Shown: positions 1 through 9,775, counted from the first letter of the stretch. The stretch: 33,680 bases of DNA from Asaia bogorensis (GCF_900465345.1 NZ_UEGO01000029.1:1-33680), one strand, 5' to 3'. Notes: a model not told the origin generated them from the sequence alone. A program made the numbers and translations.

Positions 1-2
1 GG

Positions 3-2072
3 GCAACGGGGAAGGAGGGGGGGGCGGACACAGCCTATCTGGTGGAAATTACCCCATCGAGTGATCCTGAACTCGATCCTATGGTTGAATCGGCTTCCTC
101 GCTCGTGTCGCTCCAGAAAACCAGGTCAGTGGATCCGTACGCTCTGGCCGGGCGTATCCGGGGTGATTATGAGCGCGTGCAGACCGCGCTCGAAAGTCGT
201 GGCTTCTATGCCGGTAGCGTTGTGATCAGTGTGAAACTCCCTGACGGACAGGTTATTGACGGGCGCAATCCCGTCCTTCCTGACCGCATTGCTGCGCTGC
301 ATGACGCAAAGAAACTGCATATCACGATCAAGCCCGAGACAGGTCCTCAGTTCCATATTGGCAAGATCACGCTGGTGAGCGGCCCGATCAATGATGGGGC
401 AGTACACGATACTGTTCACTCCGAGGGACAGGATAAGGGCCAGTCGGCTCCTGCCACCCGTCCAGCAGGAGGCAAGCCCAGTCAGGGAGGTGCCGGGGCG
501 AAAAACGCCGCCCATGCGACCGGTGTCGCGGATACGGGTGCAAGAAGTGACAATCAGCATGCTGGCACAGAAGAGGCGACTGGCAAGGCCGGAACGATGC
601 TGCCTGTCACGCTGAACGAAGAAGAACGCAAGGCATTTGGCTTGCAGACGGGTCAGAAGGCACTTGCGGGAACTATCCTGAGCGCCCAGTCATCCCTGCA
701 GCATGTCCTGCTTGAAGAGGGCCACGCTCAGGCCAGCGTTGCCACACCTCTGGCTTATCTGAGGCCAGCGACCCACACGCTCGATCTGGAGTTCGCTGTG
801 GGCAAAGGGCCGGTTGTCGATATAGGCCCCATCAGGTTCGAGGGTGAGAAACACACCAGAGAGAAATTCCTTCGGCGCCGATTGCTGATCCATGAAGGGC
901 AGCTTTATCAGCCGAGCAAGATAGAGGAGGCCCGACAGGATCTTGCCGGCGTCGGTATCTTCTCCTCTGTGGGTGTGCATGACGCATCACCGCTCGTGGC
1001 TCTGGCGCATGACAGTGCGACCCCGGGCGTGACGCAGGCCATGCCGCTGCGCTTTACGCTGGACGAATCCAAGCGTCACACGGTCTCGGGGCAGGTGGGC
1101 TATTCAACCGATCTGGGCGGTCGTGTCGGCGCGAGCTGGACACATCATAATCTGCTGGGGGCCGCCGAACGCCTTCGTCTGACTGCTCTCGTCACAGGGC
1201 TCGGCGGTAGTGCACAGCAGGGGCTGGGCTATGATGTGTATGCGGACTTCCTCAAGCCTGATTTCATGCGGCGTGATCAGAATCTCAGCCTGCGTGTCGA
1301 AGGCATCCGTCAGCTTCTCTATTCCTATCACCAGACAGCGCTTCTGGTGCGCGGGGGGTTGATAAGGAAGCTCAGCAAATACTGGAGCGCCTCGGGCAGC
1401 ATTCTGGCCGAGCAGGAGAATATCAAGCAGTTTGGCGTGTCCACGGATTACCTGATCGTGCAGTTGCCTCTGGGAGCCAATTACGACTCAACCGAACTCG
1501 CCAATCCCATCGACCCGGCCACGCATGGTCTGAGAGCGAACATCAACATCACCCCTTCGGAATCCCTGGAGAGCGGCAGTACGTTTTTCACGATCATGAG
1601 CGCCGGGGCATCGACTTATTTCGATCTGAACCGCTTTGGGCTGACCGCGCCGGGGCGCTCGGTCATTGCCGTGCGCGGCATTGTCGGTTCGGTGCAGGGC
1701 GCCTCGACCTATCAGATCCCGCCCGATCAGCGTCTTTATGCCGGTGGACCCGCCACAGTGCGTGGTTTCCGTTATCAGGGTGTCGGGCCGCAGAACGGCA
1801 AATATGGTATTGGCGGCACGTCGCTGGATGCCGGCACGGTGGAATATCGCCAACGCATTCTCAAGAGCTTCGGGGCGGCCGCGTTTGTCGATGCCGGTCA
1901 GGTTGGTGTGGGCAGCCGTCCTTTCCAGGGCAAGCTGAGGGTCGGTTACGGCGCGGGCGTGCGCTACTACACCCCGATCGGGCCAGTGCGTCTTGATGTG
2001 GCATTGCCAGCCAATCGCCCCCCCCATGGCGACAAATGGGAACTCTATATCGGTCTCGGGGAGACGTTCTGA
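3..2072 (+). CDS. tamA: TamA-like outer membrane assembly protein (BamA/Omp85 superfamily), 5' partial
   Basis: Outer-membrane barrel protein that works with TamB to insert proteins or move lipids into the outer membrane. The reading frame is open to the window edge: codons upstream of the first possible start (GTG at 42) continue without a stop and read as a POTRA-type strand (AYLVEITP), so the true start and signal peptide lie outside. The N-terminal half holds POTRA-like segments, including GYF/GFY-type helices near 190-215 and IRFEG near 830. The C-terminal half is a beta-barrel with the diagnostic VRGF motif near 1755-1767, and the protein ends in phenylalanine as outer-membrane barrels do. 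A low-complexity Gly/Ala/Gln-rich insert of about 67 residues (about 400-600) interrupts the POTRA region. The stop overlaps the tamB start by one base (TGATG). BamA is the alternative; the tamB neighbour decides for TamA. Confidence 0.9.
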   Translation, partial: ATGKEGGADTAYLVEITPSSDPELDPMVESASSLVSLQKTRSVDPYALAGRIRGDYERVQTALESRGFYAGSVVISVKLPDGQVIDGRNPVLPDRIAALHDAKKLHITIKPETGPQFHIGKITLVSGPINDGAVHDTVHSEGQDKGQSAPATRPAGGKPSQGGAGAKNAAHATGVADTGARSDNQHAGTEEATGKAGTMLPVTLNEEERKAFGLQTGQKALAGTILSAQSSLQHVLLEEGHAQASVATPLAYLRPATHTLDLEFAVGKGPVVDIGPIRFEGEKHTREKFLRRRLLIHEGQLYQPSKIEEARQDLAGVGIFSSVGVHDASPLVALAHDSATPGVTQAMPLRFTLDESKRHTVSGQVGYSTDLGGRVGASWTHHNLLGAAERLRLTALVTGLGGSAQQGLGYDVYADFLKPDFMRRDQNLSLRVEGIRQLLYSYHQTALLVRGGLIRKLSKYWSASGSILAEQENIKQFGVSTDYLIVQLPLGANYDSTELANPIDPATHGLRANINITPSESLESGSTFFTIMSAGASTYFDLNRFGLTAPGRSVIAVRGIVGSVQGASTYQIPPDQRLYAGGPATVRGFRYQGVGPQNGKYGIGGTSLDAGTVEYRQRILKSFGAAAFVDAGQVGVGSRPFQGKLRVGYGAGVRYYTPIGPVRLDVALPANRPPHGDKWELYIGLGETF

Positions 2073-5000
2073 TGCTCAAATTCCCCCGACGCCGTTCCCC
2101 GCGTCAGAGCGGCGTGCAGTCACATGGTGACATGCTGGCGGATGCCCCCGGGCCCCGCGTCTCACGTCTGCGTCGCATCGCACTCTGGTCGGTGAGCCTC
2201 CTGGTCGGGGTACCCCTCACCCTGATCATTGTTGCGCTTGCTGCGGTGCTGGTCTTTGTGAACATCCCCTATGGGCAGCGCGTGATCGAACGCCAGACGG
2301 CAAGCCTGATCGGAGGCATGGTCGAGTTGGAGGGAGTAGGTGGTTTCATACCATCCCGCCTGCATATCAGGCGCATCACGCTTCATGATCACCTTGGCCC
2401 GTATCTGACCGTGGACGAGGCGAGGCTCAACTGGTCACCCCTTTCGCTTGTTCACATGACGGTTCGGGCATCCCTTCTGCAGGCTGAGTCGCTGCGTTTC
2501 GAGCGTCTGCCGGTATCGGACCCATCCGCTCCGCCGGCGGCGCCCTCCTCGGGCGAACCGTCAAGCCTGCATCTTGGCATTGCGCTGGCGAAGCTGGATC
2601 TTCATCGTCTTGATCTGGGCAAGTCACTGGCCGGATTTCCACTGAGTGCCTCCGCGCAGGGGCATCTGACTCTGGCTGATCTTGTCCCGGTGCTTGATGG
2701 GCTGAAAATCGGCAAACTGCCGAAAACAGATCTGGGGCTGGATATCAGGCGTCTTGATCGGCCGGCGACGATCGCCCTTAAGCTCGCCACACCTCGCGAT
2801 ACGATCAATCTGCATCTTGATGTGCAGGATGGGGTGCATGGGCTTGTGGCACAGGCTGCAAAGCTCGATGAACTCGAACCTCTCACTCTCGCTCTCGACC
2901 TCAAAGGGCCTGTGCAGGCCAACGACCTGCGACTGACCATGCGTGCCGGTGCCGTACAGGCTGATGCGCAGGGCCATCTCGATCTCACGCGTCATCTTGG
3001 GACGCTCGGGGTGTCGGCCTCGACCCCTGCCATGACACCATTTGCAGGTGTTGCCTGGTCCGGTATGACCCTCAAGGCTAATCTGCGTGGTGATCTTCTG
3101 GCGCCATCTGGCGATGGCGCACTCGATATCGATGCGCTTGCCGCCGCAGGCGCGGGTGTCAATCATCTCACCCTGCGTTTTGCCGGAGACGAAGGCCACG
3201 GGCCCCGTGCCGCGAAGATCAGACTTGACGCGCGTGCCGATGGCGTGCGGGCACCGGGCGTTCCCGGCGGCCTTCTGGCACAGGCCCCCATAGAGGCAGT
3301 ATTGCAAGCTGAGCCGGAGAAACCGGCACAGCCTTTCTTGCTTTCGATCACGCATCCGTTGTTCCGGCTCGGCACGACTGGCGTGCTCAAACCCGATATC
3401 ACCGGAGCACTCGATCTGGTTCTGCCGGATCTCAAACCGCTGGCGGCAATCGGCAAAACTGACCTTGCAGGCCACAATGTCGCCCATCTCGATTACACCT
3501 ACAGGCCAGGTGGTGAGTCACGTATCGTGCTGCGCGACAGGCTTGCAATCACAGGGGGGATGAAGCAGCTCGTCGCCCTGCTCGGCGAGGAGACATCAGT
3601 CAATCTTGATGCCACGATGACCCCGGCTCCCAACGGCGAGCGCCAGGTCAGAATAGGGGCTCTCACCGTCGACGGCCATGCGCTTCATCTGCGCGATGAA
3701 GGATCCATACTGCTCGGGACTCACTCCTCCATCGTCAATGATCTCGCGCTGGCGCTGCCGGATCTCAAGGCCGCTGCGCCACAGATACGAGGTCATGTAA
3801 CGGTTGCCGCCCATAGCGAAGGGCCGTTTGACGATCTGGCCGCCAGATTGAAACTTGAGGGGGAGATTGGCACCGGCGATGTACCCTCGGGTCCATTGAC
3901 CCTCGATCTCGCCCTGACTCATCTCCCTGCCACCCCGGAGGGTACGCTTCAGGCAGATGGCAAACTCGACGGCCGCAAGCTTGCCATCAATGCCGGGTTT
4001 GCGATGCAGAAGAGCGGGGAAGCATATATTGATCTCAAGACGCTGGACTGGGCCAACCTTTCTGGCAGGGGGAAACTGACGCTCCCAGCCGGCGCGAAGT
4101 TTCCCCTGGGAACTCTCGCCATTACAGCTGGCAATCTTGCTGATTTTTCTGCGCTGGCCGGGCGTAAGCTTGGGGGCAAGCTGCTGCTTGACCTGAAAAC
4201 CAGCGACCCGGCCCCGCAGGCTCCCCCGGTTATGACGCTTTCGCTCAAGGGCGCGGTCCAGGCAGATCCGGCACGTATCGGCACGCTCGATCTGTCCGGC
4301 ACGGTGCGTGATCCAGTCAGCAAGCCGGATATGAATCTCCGGCTTGCGCTCGGCAATGTCGTGTTCCAGGACATGAAGGGCAACGCCTCGCTGTCAGCCC
4401 GAGGCCCGCTCGAGGCGCTGGCTCTGGGTCTCACGGGCAGGTTCGAGCAGGTGCTCGGTGCACCTGCCACGCTGGATACCGCGCTTCTGCTCGATCTTCC
4501 AGGCAAGACGATACGTCTGGATCGTCTTTCGGCCCTTCTCAAGGGAGAGGCCCTCCGAAGCGCCGGAGTCAGCACGATCAGCTTCGGCGAGAAAACCGGG
4601 GTGGATCGTCTGCAAATTGCGGTCGCACCCCCCGGCGTGGCACCCGCAAGCCTGGATCTGTCAGGCACAATCAAACCGCGCCTGGACGTGCATCTGCGCG
4701 TCGCGCGCGTCACGCCAGCCTTGGCCAAGCCCTTCATGCCAACGCTGGATGCTTCCGGTACGCTGGCGGCCCAGGCCGATCTTGGCGGCGACCTGACGCA
4801 CCCTACAGGTACGGTTGCTGTCACGTTGTCCGGGCTTCATATGCGCAGCGGCCCGGCGGAATCGTTGCCCGCCCTCAACTTGAATGCCAACGCAACCCTC
4901 GCAGGCCAGAGGGCACAGATCACAATGCAGGCGGATGCGGGCCGTCGTGTTGGCCTGCATGTCGCAGGGAGCGTACCGACGAGCGGTACGGGGAATCTCG

Positions 5001-6307
5001 ACCTCAAGGCCAATGGTGCGATAGATCTTGCTGTCGCCAACGCTGTGCTTGGTGCCCAGGGAATGGCGCTGAGCGGGAAAACAGCTATTGATCTCGCACT
5101 GGGTGGCGGCATGAACGCCCCATCGGTGAATGGCCGGGTGACACTGCAAGGCATCAATTTTGCCCATTACGGCCAGGGTGTGAGGCTGACCGATATCAAC
5201 GGCACCGTCGTGGCGGCCAACGATACGCTCTCCCTGCAGGATGTGCTGGCCCATGCGGGTAAGGGCACTATTGCCCTGTCAGGCAGCGTAGGCGTACTCC
5301 GCCCGGGGCTGCCGCTTGATATCAGGGTCATTGCCCGCAAGGCACAGCCGATCACGAGTGATTTGCTGACCGCAGTGATCGACACGGATGTGAGGGCACA
5401 CGGCCAGCTGTCCACGCGCCTGGATGTCGATGGTGCCATTCGACTGCCGTCCGTCATTGTGAATATCCCCAACTCGATGCCCGCCTCCGTGCCGCAGCTC
5501 ACTGTGATCCGCCCCGGCGATAAGCGTGAGACAGCCACACAGGCCATGATCATTGGGCTCGACCTGAACGTGATCTCGCCGGGGAGTTTCTTTGTGCGAG
5601 GCCATGGTCTCGATGCCGAGATGTCCGGCAAGCTCCATGTGGGGGGTGTCAGCACAGCCCCGGATATCTCTGGTGGTTTTGATCTCAAGCGCGGTTTCTT
5701 CAACCTTGCTGGCGTCAATCTGAACTTTACCAAGGGACGTGTGGCCTTTGACGGTTCGGGTGTCGATCACAAGCTTGATCCGTCTCTGGATTTCAGGGCT
5801 GATCGCAACGTGCAGGGAACAGTGGCGAGCCTCGTGGTGGGAGGCTACGCGAGCGCTCCCAAGATCGACTTTACTTCCCAGCCCTCGCTCCCGAGAGATC
5901 AGGTTCTGGCCATGCTGCTTTTTGGCAGTTCGACGGCCTCACTTTCACCCACCCAGCTTGCCAGTCTTGCTGCTGCCGTTGCGCAGATTACCGGTGGATC
6001 GAGTTTCGATCCGCTGGACAAGGTGCGCGGATTCCTTGGTCTTGATCGTCTCGCCGTAGGCGGTGGGAGTGGGGTCAATAATGGTGGTGCAAGCCTCGAG
6101 GCCGGGAAATACGTCATGAAGGGTGTCTATGTCGGGGCGAAGCAGGCGACGAGCGGCTCTGGCACACAGGCACAGGTTCAGGTCGATCTGACAAAGAGAC
6201 TGAAACTGAATACGACGGTCGGTACCGGGGGACAGATCACCGGTTTCACCACGCCGGAGAATGACCCCGGATCGAGTGTCGGACTCAGCTATGGATTCGA
6301 TTACTGA
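2072..6307 (+). CDS. tamB: TamB-like translocation and assembly module protein (DUF490)
   Basis: Inner-membrane-anchored periplasm-spanning protein, partner of TamA; members of this AsmA-like/TamB superfamily form long beta-taco grooves that carry lipids or help outer-membrane biogenesis. The 1411-residue length fits the family. An N-terminal basic stretch is followed by one transmembrane helix at about residues 37-63, then repetitive beta-rich sequence. The C-terminal DUF490 signature is clear: FFVRGHGLDAEMSGKLHVGG near 5590-5645, then FNLAGVNLNFTKGRVAFDG. I place the start at the ATG at 2072, which overlaps the tamA stop (TGATG), rather than at an in-frame upstream start at 2036 that would lie inside tamA. 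Co-transcription with tamA is expected. Confidence 0.93.
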   Translation: MLKFPRRRSPRQSGVQSHGDMLADAPGPRVSRLRRIALWSVSLLVGVPLTLIIVALAAVLVFVNIPYGQRVIERQTASLIGGMVELEGVGGFIPSRLHIRRITLHDHLGPYLTVDEARLNWSPLSLVHMTVRASLLQAESLRFERLPVSDPSAPPAAPSSGEPSSLHLGIALAKLDLHRLDLGKSLAGFPLSASAQGHLTLADLVPVLDGLKIGKLPKTDLGLDIRRLDRPATIALKLATPRDTINLHLDVQDGVHGLVAQAAKLDELEPLTLALDLKGPVQANDLRLTMRAGAVQADAQGHLDLTRHLGTLGVSASTPAMTPFAGVAWSGMTLKANLRGDLLAPSGDGALDIDALAAAGAGVNHLTLRFAGDEGHGPRAAKIRLDARADGVRAPGVPGGLLAQAPIEAVLQAEPEKPAQPFLLSITHPLFRLGTTGVLKPDITGALDLVLPDLKPLAAIGKTDLAGHNVAHLDYTYRPGGESRIVLRDRLAITGGMKQLVALLGEETSVNLDATMTPAPNGERQVRIGALTVDGHALHLRDEGSILLGTHSSIVNDLALALPDLKAAAPQIRGHVTVAAHSEGPFDDLAARLKLEGEIGTGDVPSGPLTLDLALTHLPATPEGTLQADGKLDGRKLAINAGFAMQKSGEAYIDLKTLDWANLSGRGKLTLPAGAKFPLGTLAITAGNLADFSALAGRKLGGKLLLDLKTSDPAPQAPPVMTLSLKGAVQADPARIGTLDLSGTVRDPVSKPDMNLRLALGNVVFQDMKGNASLSARGPLEALALGLTGRFEQVLGAPATLDTALLLDLPGKTIRLDRLSALLKGEALRSAGVSTISFGEKTGVDRLQIAVAPPGVAPASLDLSGTIKPRLDVHLRVARVTPALAKPFMPTLDASGTLAAQADLGGDLTHPTGTVAVTLSGLHMRSGPAESLPALNLNANATLAGQRAQITMQADAGRRVGLHVAGSVPTSGTGNLDLKANGAIDLAVANAVLGAQGMALSGKTAIDLALGGGMNAPSVNGRVTLQGINFAHYGQGVRLTDINGTVVAANDTLSLQDVLAHAGKGTIALSGSVGVLRPGLPLDIRVIARKAQPITSDLLTAVIDTDVRAHGQLSTRLDVDGAIRLPSVIVNIPNSMPASVPQLTVIRPGDKRETATQAMIIGLDLNVISPGSFFVRGHGLDAEMSGKLHVGGVSTAPDISGGFDLKRGFFNLAGVNLNFTKGRVAFDGSGVDHKLDPSLDFRADRNVQGTVASLVVGGYASAPKIDFTSQPSLPRDQVLAMLLFGSSTASLSPTQLASLAAAVAQITGGSSFDPLDKVRGFLGLDRLAVGGGSGVNNGGASLEAGKYVMKGVYVGAKQATSGSGTQAQVQVDLTKRLKLNTTVGTGGQITGFTTPENDPGSSVGLSYGFDY

Positions 6308-6457
6308 GGGACGGTCGTAGTGGCCTTTATCGCCTGGTATGACGGCGCGCACAGATGAGGGCCCGCTGACCTTGGGACGCGCCGCCAGAGAACTCGATGG
6401 CCCGGGTCAGAACATGCCTCACATGTCCATGCCGTCGGGCGCCATCGGGCGCTGCGG

Positions 6458-7072
6458 CTAGGGTATATACACCCAGTCTGCTGCGTCCTGCGTTGCGAGA
6501 ATGATCCGGGCATTGGGTGCATCGGTGCTGGCTATCCAGGCGCGCGCCTCTTCCGGGGTGCGCCCGAACTGGACATGACGGGCTTCCAGCCACTGATTAC
6601 GCTGCGCCTCATCCGTCGCGACAAACCAGCTCTCGTCCAGGCAGGGCCGGACTGCGCGCCATGGGCCGTCACAAAGCAGGTAATTCCCCTCGACGATCAC
6701 GAGTTTCACGTCTGGCAAAACCGGAATGGCGCCTGCTATGGGCTCCTCGATTGCGCGGTCGAAAAAGGGTGCATAAACAATGTCTTGCTCCTGATGGCGT
6801 ATACGGGTGAGCAGGCTCACAAAGCCGGCGGCGTCGAAGGTGTCGGGCGCCCCCTTTCGGGATGCACGCCCAAGGCGGGCCAGTTCGCAATTGGCGAGAT
6901 GGAATCCATCCATGGGCACGACAAGCGCCTGCTCAGGAAAATCGGCCGCAATCCGGGCAGCGAGCGTGGATTTTCCGCCACCTGGCGCTCCCGCCAACCC
7001 GAGAATCACGCGGCCGGGTCGCGTCAGCAGCCGGGTGACCCGTGTTTTCGCGGCCTGATAATCATGCGTCAT
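6458..7072 (-). CDS. P-loop nucleoside/nucleotide kinase-like protein (FrcK/YggC/uridine kinase type)
   Basis: A 204-residue soluble kinase of the uridine kinase/pantothenate kinase-like P-loop group. The Walker A motif is GAPGGGKST near the N-terminus, followed by VPMDGFHLAN (the substrate-side Asp region of this group), FFDRAIEEP and VIVEGNYLL, all in the expected order. Members of this family are often annotated as fructose transport system kinase FrcK, but the substrate cannot be told from sequence. I chose the ATG at 7072; it overlaps the upstream TPR gene by 11 bases, which indicates translational coupling, and homologues begin at this point. A longer frame to 7126 exists but lies inside the neighbour. 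Last gene of a four-gene minus-strand cluster, facing tamB across about 150 bp that hold no clear terminator. Confidence 0.8.
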   Translation of the reverse strand: MTHDYQAAKTRVTRLLTRPGRVILGLAGAPGGGKSTLAARIAADFPEQALVVPMDGFHLANCELARLGRASRKGAPDTFDAAGFVSLLTRIRHQEQDIVYAPFFDRAIEEPIAGAIPVLPDVKLVIVEGNYLLCDGPWRAVRPCLDESWFVATDEAQRNQWLEARHVQFGRTPEEARAWIASTDAPNARIILATQDAADWVYIP

Positions 7073-8567
7073 GGTTTTTCCGTCTCGCAAGCTCTGAAAT
7101 GATGTCCTGAACAGTGGCGACGACATCCTGCCAATCCCATGCTCTGGTCTGGCGAATGATGCGCAAGGACGGATACCAGGGGCTGTCCTCCCTGTCGGTC
7201 ATCCAGCGCCAGCATGGGTTGACCCGGTCCATCAGGAGGACTGGCTTGTTCATGGCCCCGGCGAGATGAACCATCGAGGTATCAACGGAAACCACAAGAT
7301 CGAGGTTATCGATAAGGGCCGCCGTGTCGTCCATACTCTCAATCTCGGGCATCAGATTGATAACCGGATTTGGCAGGGTAGGAAGCTGGTCAGCCGCGTC
7401 ACCCTTCTGAAGGCTGTAAAGGCTGATGGCGTCGACATCGAATAGCGGGGCGAGGGCGGCAAGCGGCATGGAGCGTCGTTGATCGAGCATGTAGGCCTCG
7501 GTCTGGTCACGCCTTGGGGCACCTGCCCAGACGATGCCTACACGCAATCGGGTGTCATGCGCGAGGCGCGCGGCGAAATGGGCAGATTTTTCCGGATCGG
7601 CAGTGATGTAGGGTGGAGCGACACCAAAGGGTGTTGCGCTCGCCGCAAACGCCCGAGGAAGGCTTATGAAGGGACAATGATAATCATAGGGAGGGACATC
7701 CCCGCCAACCTGCACGCTTTCCACCCCGTTCACACGACGGCAGAGATCGGCCATGATGTCTGCCCCCCATACGCGCACGATCGCCCCGCGTTCGGCGAGG
7801 AGGGGGATGAAGCGCAGATACATGAATGTATCGCCGTAACCTTCCTCATGAGTAACGAGGATACGTTTCCCACGGAGGTCGAGCGTCGGGGTGATATTGG
7901 GCAGCAGACGCGCCAGCGGTAGCGAAGTATGGCCGGGAAGCTGGAAGCGCCACTCGTGCTCTGTCCACCCCTGCTGGAAATATCCTGCCTTCAAGAGGGC
8001 AATAGAGTAGTTCAGCCGCATTTGCGGGTGATCAGGCCGGATCTGGATCGCTTGCCGGTACAGATTCAGGGCCGCATTCATGTCACCGGCAGCAGACATG
8101 AGATAAGCGATATTGGAGAGAGAACATGGATCCGCAGGGTCCAGAGCATGAATTCTGTCGAGCACCGTGCGTGCATCGGTGAAGTGCCCTGCCTGATTCA
8201 GCGCAGTGGCGAGAACGCTCAAGGCAGGCAGATGGCAGGGACGTTGCGAGACCGCCCTCTGGAGCAGCGTTATAGCCTCGGCAAGTTGGCCTCTCTGCAT
8301 GCGCAGCGTACCGCCCAGTTCGAGCAGTCGGCAGTCTTCAGGTGTGGATTCCAGGGCAATATCGACGAGCCATTGAAGGTCTGCTCGCCGGTCTTGCGTC
8401 TCCGCTGTGCGCAGGAGGGTTTCCAGCGGATGCGGGCCATGACAGGGCCCCGCTTTCGTCAGGAGGTCGAGGCAGCGGGCCAGCTCGTGACGTGCGAAAG
8501 CCTCGTGCAGGAGGCGGGTCAGCTTGTCCGCTTCTTGCGGCTGTGTCATGCCGGGTAGGAGCACCAT
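7062..8567 (-). CDS. TPR-repeat protein with C-terminal glycosyltransferase family 9-like domain
   Basis: 501 residues in two parts. Residues about 60-205 contain tandem tetratricopeptide repeats (for example ALNQAGHFTDARTVLDRIHALDP and the following NIAYLMSAAGDMNAALNLY). Residues about 235-495 resemble the ADP-heptose/GT9 fold: an RILVTHEEGYGD segment, then VGIVWAGAP, and a C-terminal VSVDTSMVHLAGAMNKPV motif followed by WRWM and SPWYPS. Such proteins are common in alphaproteobacteria near polysaccharide or flagellar modification genes; donor and acceptor are unknown. The ATG at 8567 has a GGAG sequence 8 bases upstream. The gene follows the response regulator by 2 bases and overlaps the kinase by 11, so an operon is likely. 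Confidence 0.8.
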   Translation of the reverse strand: MVLLPGMTQPQEADKLTRLLHEAFARHELARCLDLLTKAGPCHGPHPLETLLRTAETQDRRADLQWLVDIALESTPEDCRLLELGGTLRMQRGQLAEAITLLQRAVSQRPCHLPALSVLATALNQAGHFTDARTVLDRIHALDPADPCSLSNIAYLMSAAGDMNAALNLYRQAIQIRPDHPQMRLNYSIALLKAGYFQQGWTEHEWRFQLPGHTSLPLARLLPNITPTLDLRGKRILVTHEEGYGDTFMYLRFIPLLAERGAIVRVWGADIMADLCRRVNGVESVQVGGDVPPYDYHCPFISLPRAFAASATPFGVAPPYITADPEKSAHFAARLAHDTRLRVGIVWAGAPRRDQTEAYMLDQRRSMPLAALAPLFDVDAISLYSLQKGDAADQLPTLPNPVINLMPEIESMDDTAALIDNLDLVVSVDTSMVHLAGAMNKPVLLMDRVNPCWRWMTDREDSPWYPSLRIIRQTRAWDWQDVVATVQDIISELARRKNHDA

Positions 8568-8569
8568 TT

Positions 8570-8932
8570 TCAGGACTCCAATACGAGCTCCTGCACGACA
8601 CTCAATATGGCGTCCAGCTGATACGGTTTGGTCATGACACGATCGAGGCGAGAGTCACGGTCAATCTGGACACCATGACCCGTGGTATAGATGATAGGCA
8701 GATCGGGCCGCTTGACACGACTTTCCTGCCCAAGCTCGGCGCCACTGCCGTCGGGCAGCGAGATATCCATGATCATCACGTCGAGAGGCTGATCACTGTC
8801 GATCAGCCGACGCGCCGATTCACAGTTATCGGCCTCCAGAACATGCACATCGCTATCTTCGAGAAACTCTATCAGGCAGGATCTGATGAGAAAATCGTCT
8901 TCGACAACGAGGATGGTAGGAGGAAGTGACAT
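8570..8932 (-). CDS. single-domain response regulator (receiver only)
   Basis: 120 residues making up only a CheY-like receiver domain, with no output domain. From the ATG at 8932: acidic pocket E11-D12-D13, phosphoacceptor D56 (in VMIMDISLPD), switch threonine T84 in the TTGHG segment and conserved K102 before proline (TKP). All residues required for phosphorylation are present. The TGH sequence after the switch residue is like the single-domain regulators that accept phosphate from HWE/HisKA2-type kinases in alphaproteobacteria. A TTG five codons upstream (8947) is an alternative start. No histidine kinase gene is seen nearby, so it is an orphan. It sits 20 bases after the dehydrogenase stop and 2 bases before the TPR gene. 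Confidence 0.88.
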   Translation of the reverse strand: MSLPPTILVVEDDFLIRSCLIEFLEDSDVHVLEADNCESARRLIDSDQPLDVMIMDISLPDGSGAELGQESRVKRPDLPIIYTTGHGVQIDRDSRLDRVMTKPYQLDAILSVVQELVLES

Positions 8933-8952
8933 AGGCGTGGATCTCAAAAGAT

Positions 8953-9753
8953 TCAGGACGACCAGTTCTGCTCGAAATCGGCATAGAGCGTCAGCCCACC
9001 ATCAACGAACAGGGTCTGCCCTGTAATATAACTCGATTCCTTCGAGGCAAGGAAGGCCATCGCATCAGAGATCTCGCGACATTCGCCCGGGCGCTTCATC
9101 GGAATATGTTTGGCCGTCGCCTCGTATTTCTCCGGGTCCTTCACCCAGGCATCATTGATAGGCGTGACAATGGCACCGGGGGCAACAGCGTTGACGCGAA
9201 TATTGTAGCGGCCATATTCGAGTGCCAGCGTGCGCACGATGTTACCAACCGCGCCTTTGCTGGCCGAGTACCCGAGATAGTGTGGCTTGGGGATCTGCTG
9301 ATGCACCGAGCTGTTGACGATGATATTGCCTGGGACATCGTTTTCACGCCAGTATTTCAGTGCGGCACGGGCACAAAGGACAACGCCTGTAACGTTCACG
9401 GCCATCACCATGTTGAAGTCCTTTAGGGCGATCTCCTCCGACGGACATTCGATCTGCATGCCAGCGTTACAGATCAGCACGTCGAGACCGCCGAAGCCTT
9501 CGAGGGTTTCCTTCATCACACGATCGACATCTTCCTCGACCGACATGTCGCCAGCGACGATAAGATGATTGCCATCAACCGGTTTGGGGAGTTTTTCCAG
9601 CAGAGGCTGCAGCTTTTCCGCCTTGCGGCCATTGATGGCGACCTGAGCGCCTTCGCGAGCGAAATGCATGGCTGCATCTTCGCCGATACCCTGTGAGGCT
9701 CCTGTGATCAGGATCTTCTTGTGGGCAAAACGTTTGCTCGTTTCTTCGGCCAC
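8953..9753 (-). CDS. SDR-family oxidoreductase, glucose 1-dehydrogenase-like
   Basis: 266-residue classical short-chain dehydrogenase, NAD(P)-dependent, cytoplasmic. Visible motifs are the Rossmann TGASQGIG near the N-terminus, the NAG motif (LICNAGMQ), the catalytic Ser in VNSSVHQQ with Tyr and Lys in YSASKGA, and the C-terminal ITGQTLFVDGG typical of the family. The overall sequence style matches proteins annotated as glucose 1-dehydrogenase, but sugar specificity is not proven. The start is GTG at 9753, preceded by GAGGAG at the right distance; a nearby upstream ATG is out of frame. First gene of the cluster running to the P-loop kinase, separated from carD by an intrinsic terminator. Confidence 0.88.
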   Translation of the reverse strand: MAEETSKRFAHKKILITGASQGIGEDAAMHFAREGAQVAINGRKAEKLQPLLEKLPKPVDGNHLIVAGDMSVEEDVDRVMKETLEGFGGLDVLICNAGMQIECPSEEIALKDFNMVMAVNVTGVVLCARAALKYWRENDVPGNIIVNSSVHQQIPKPHYLGYSASKGAVGNIVRTLALEYGRYNIRVNAVAPGAIVTPINDAWVKDPEKYEATAKHIPMKRPGECREISDAMAFLASKESSYITGQTLFVDGGLTLYADFEQNWSS

Positions 9754-9775
9754 GCGGCGCGCTCCTCTTCCATGA

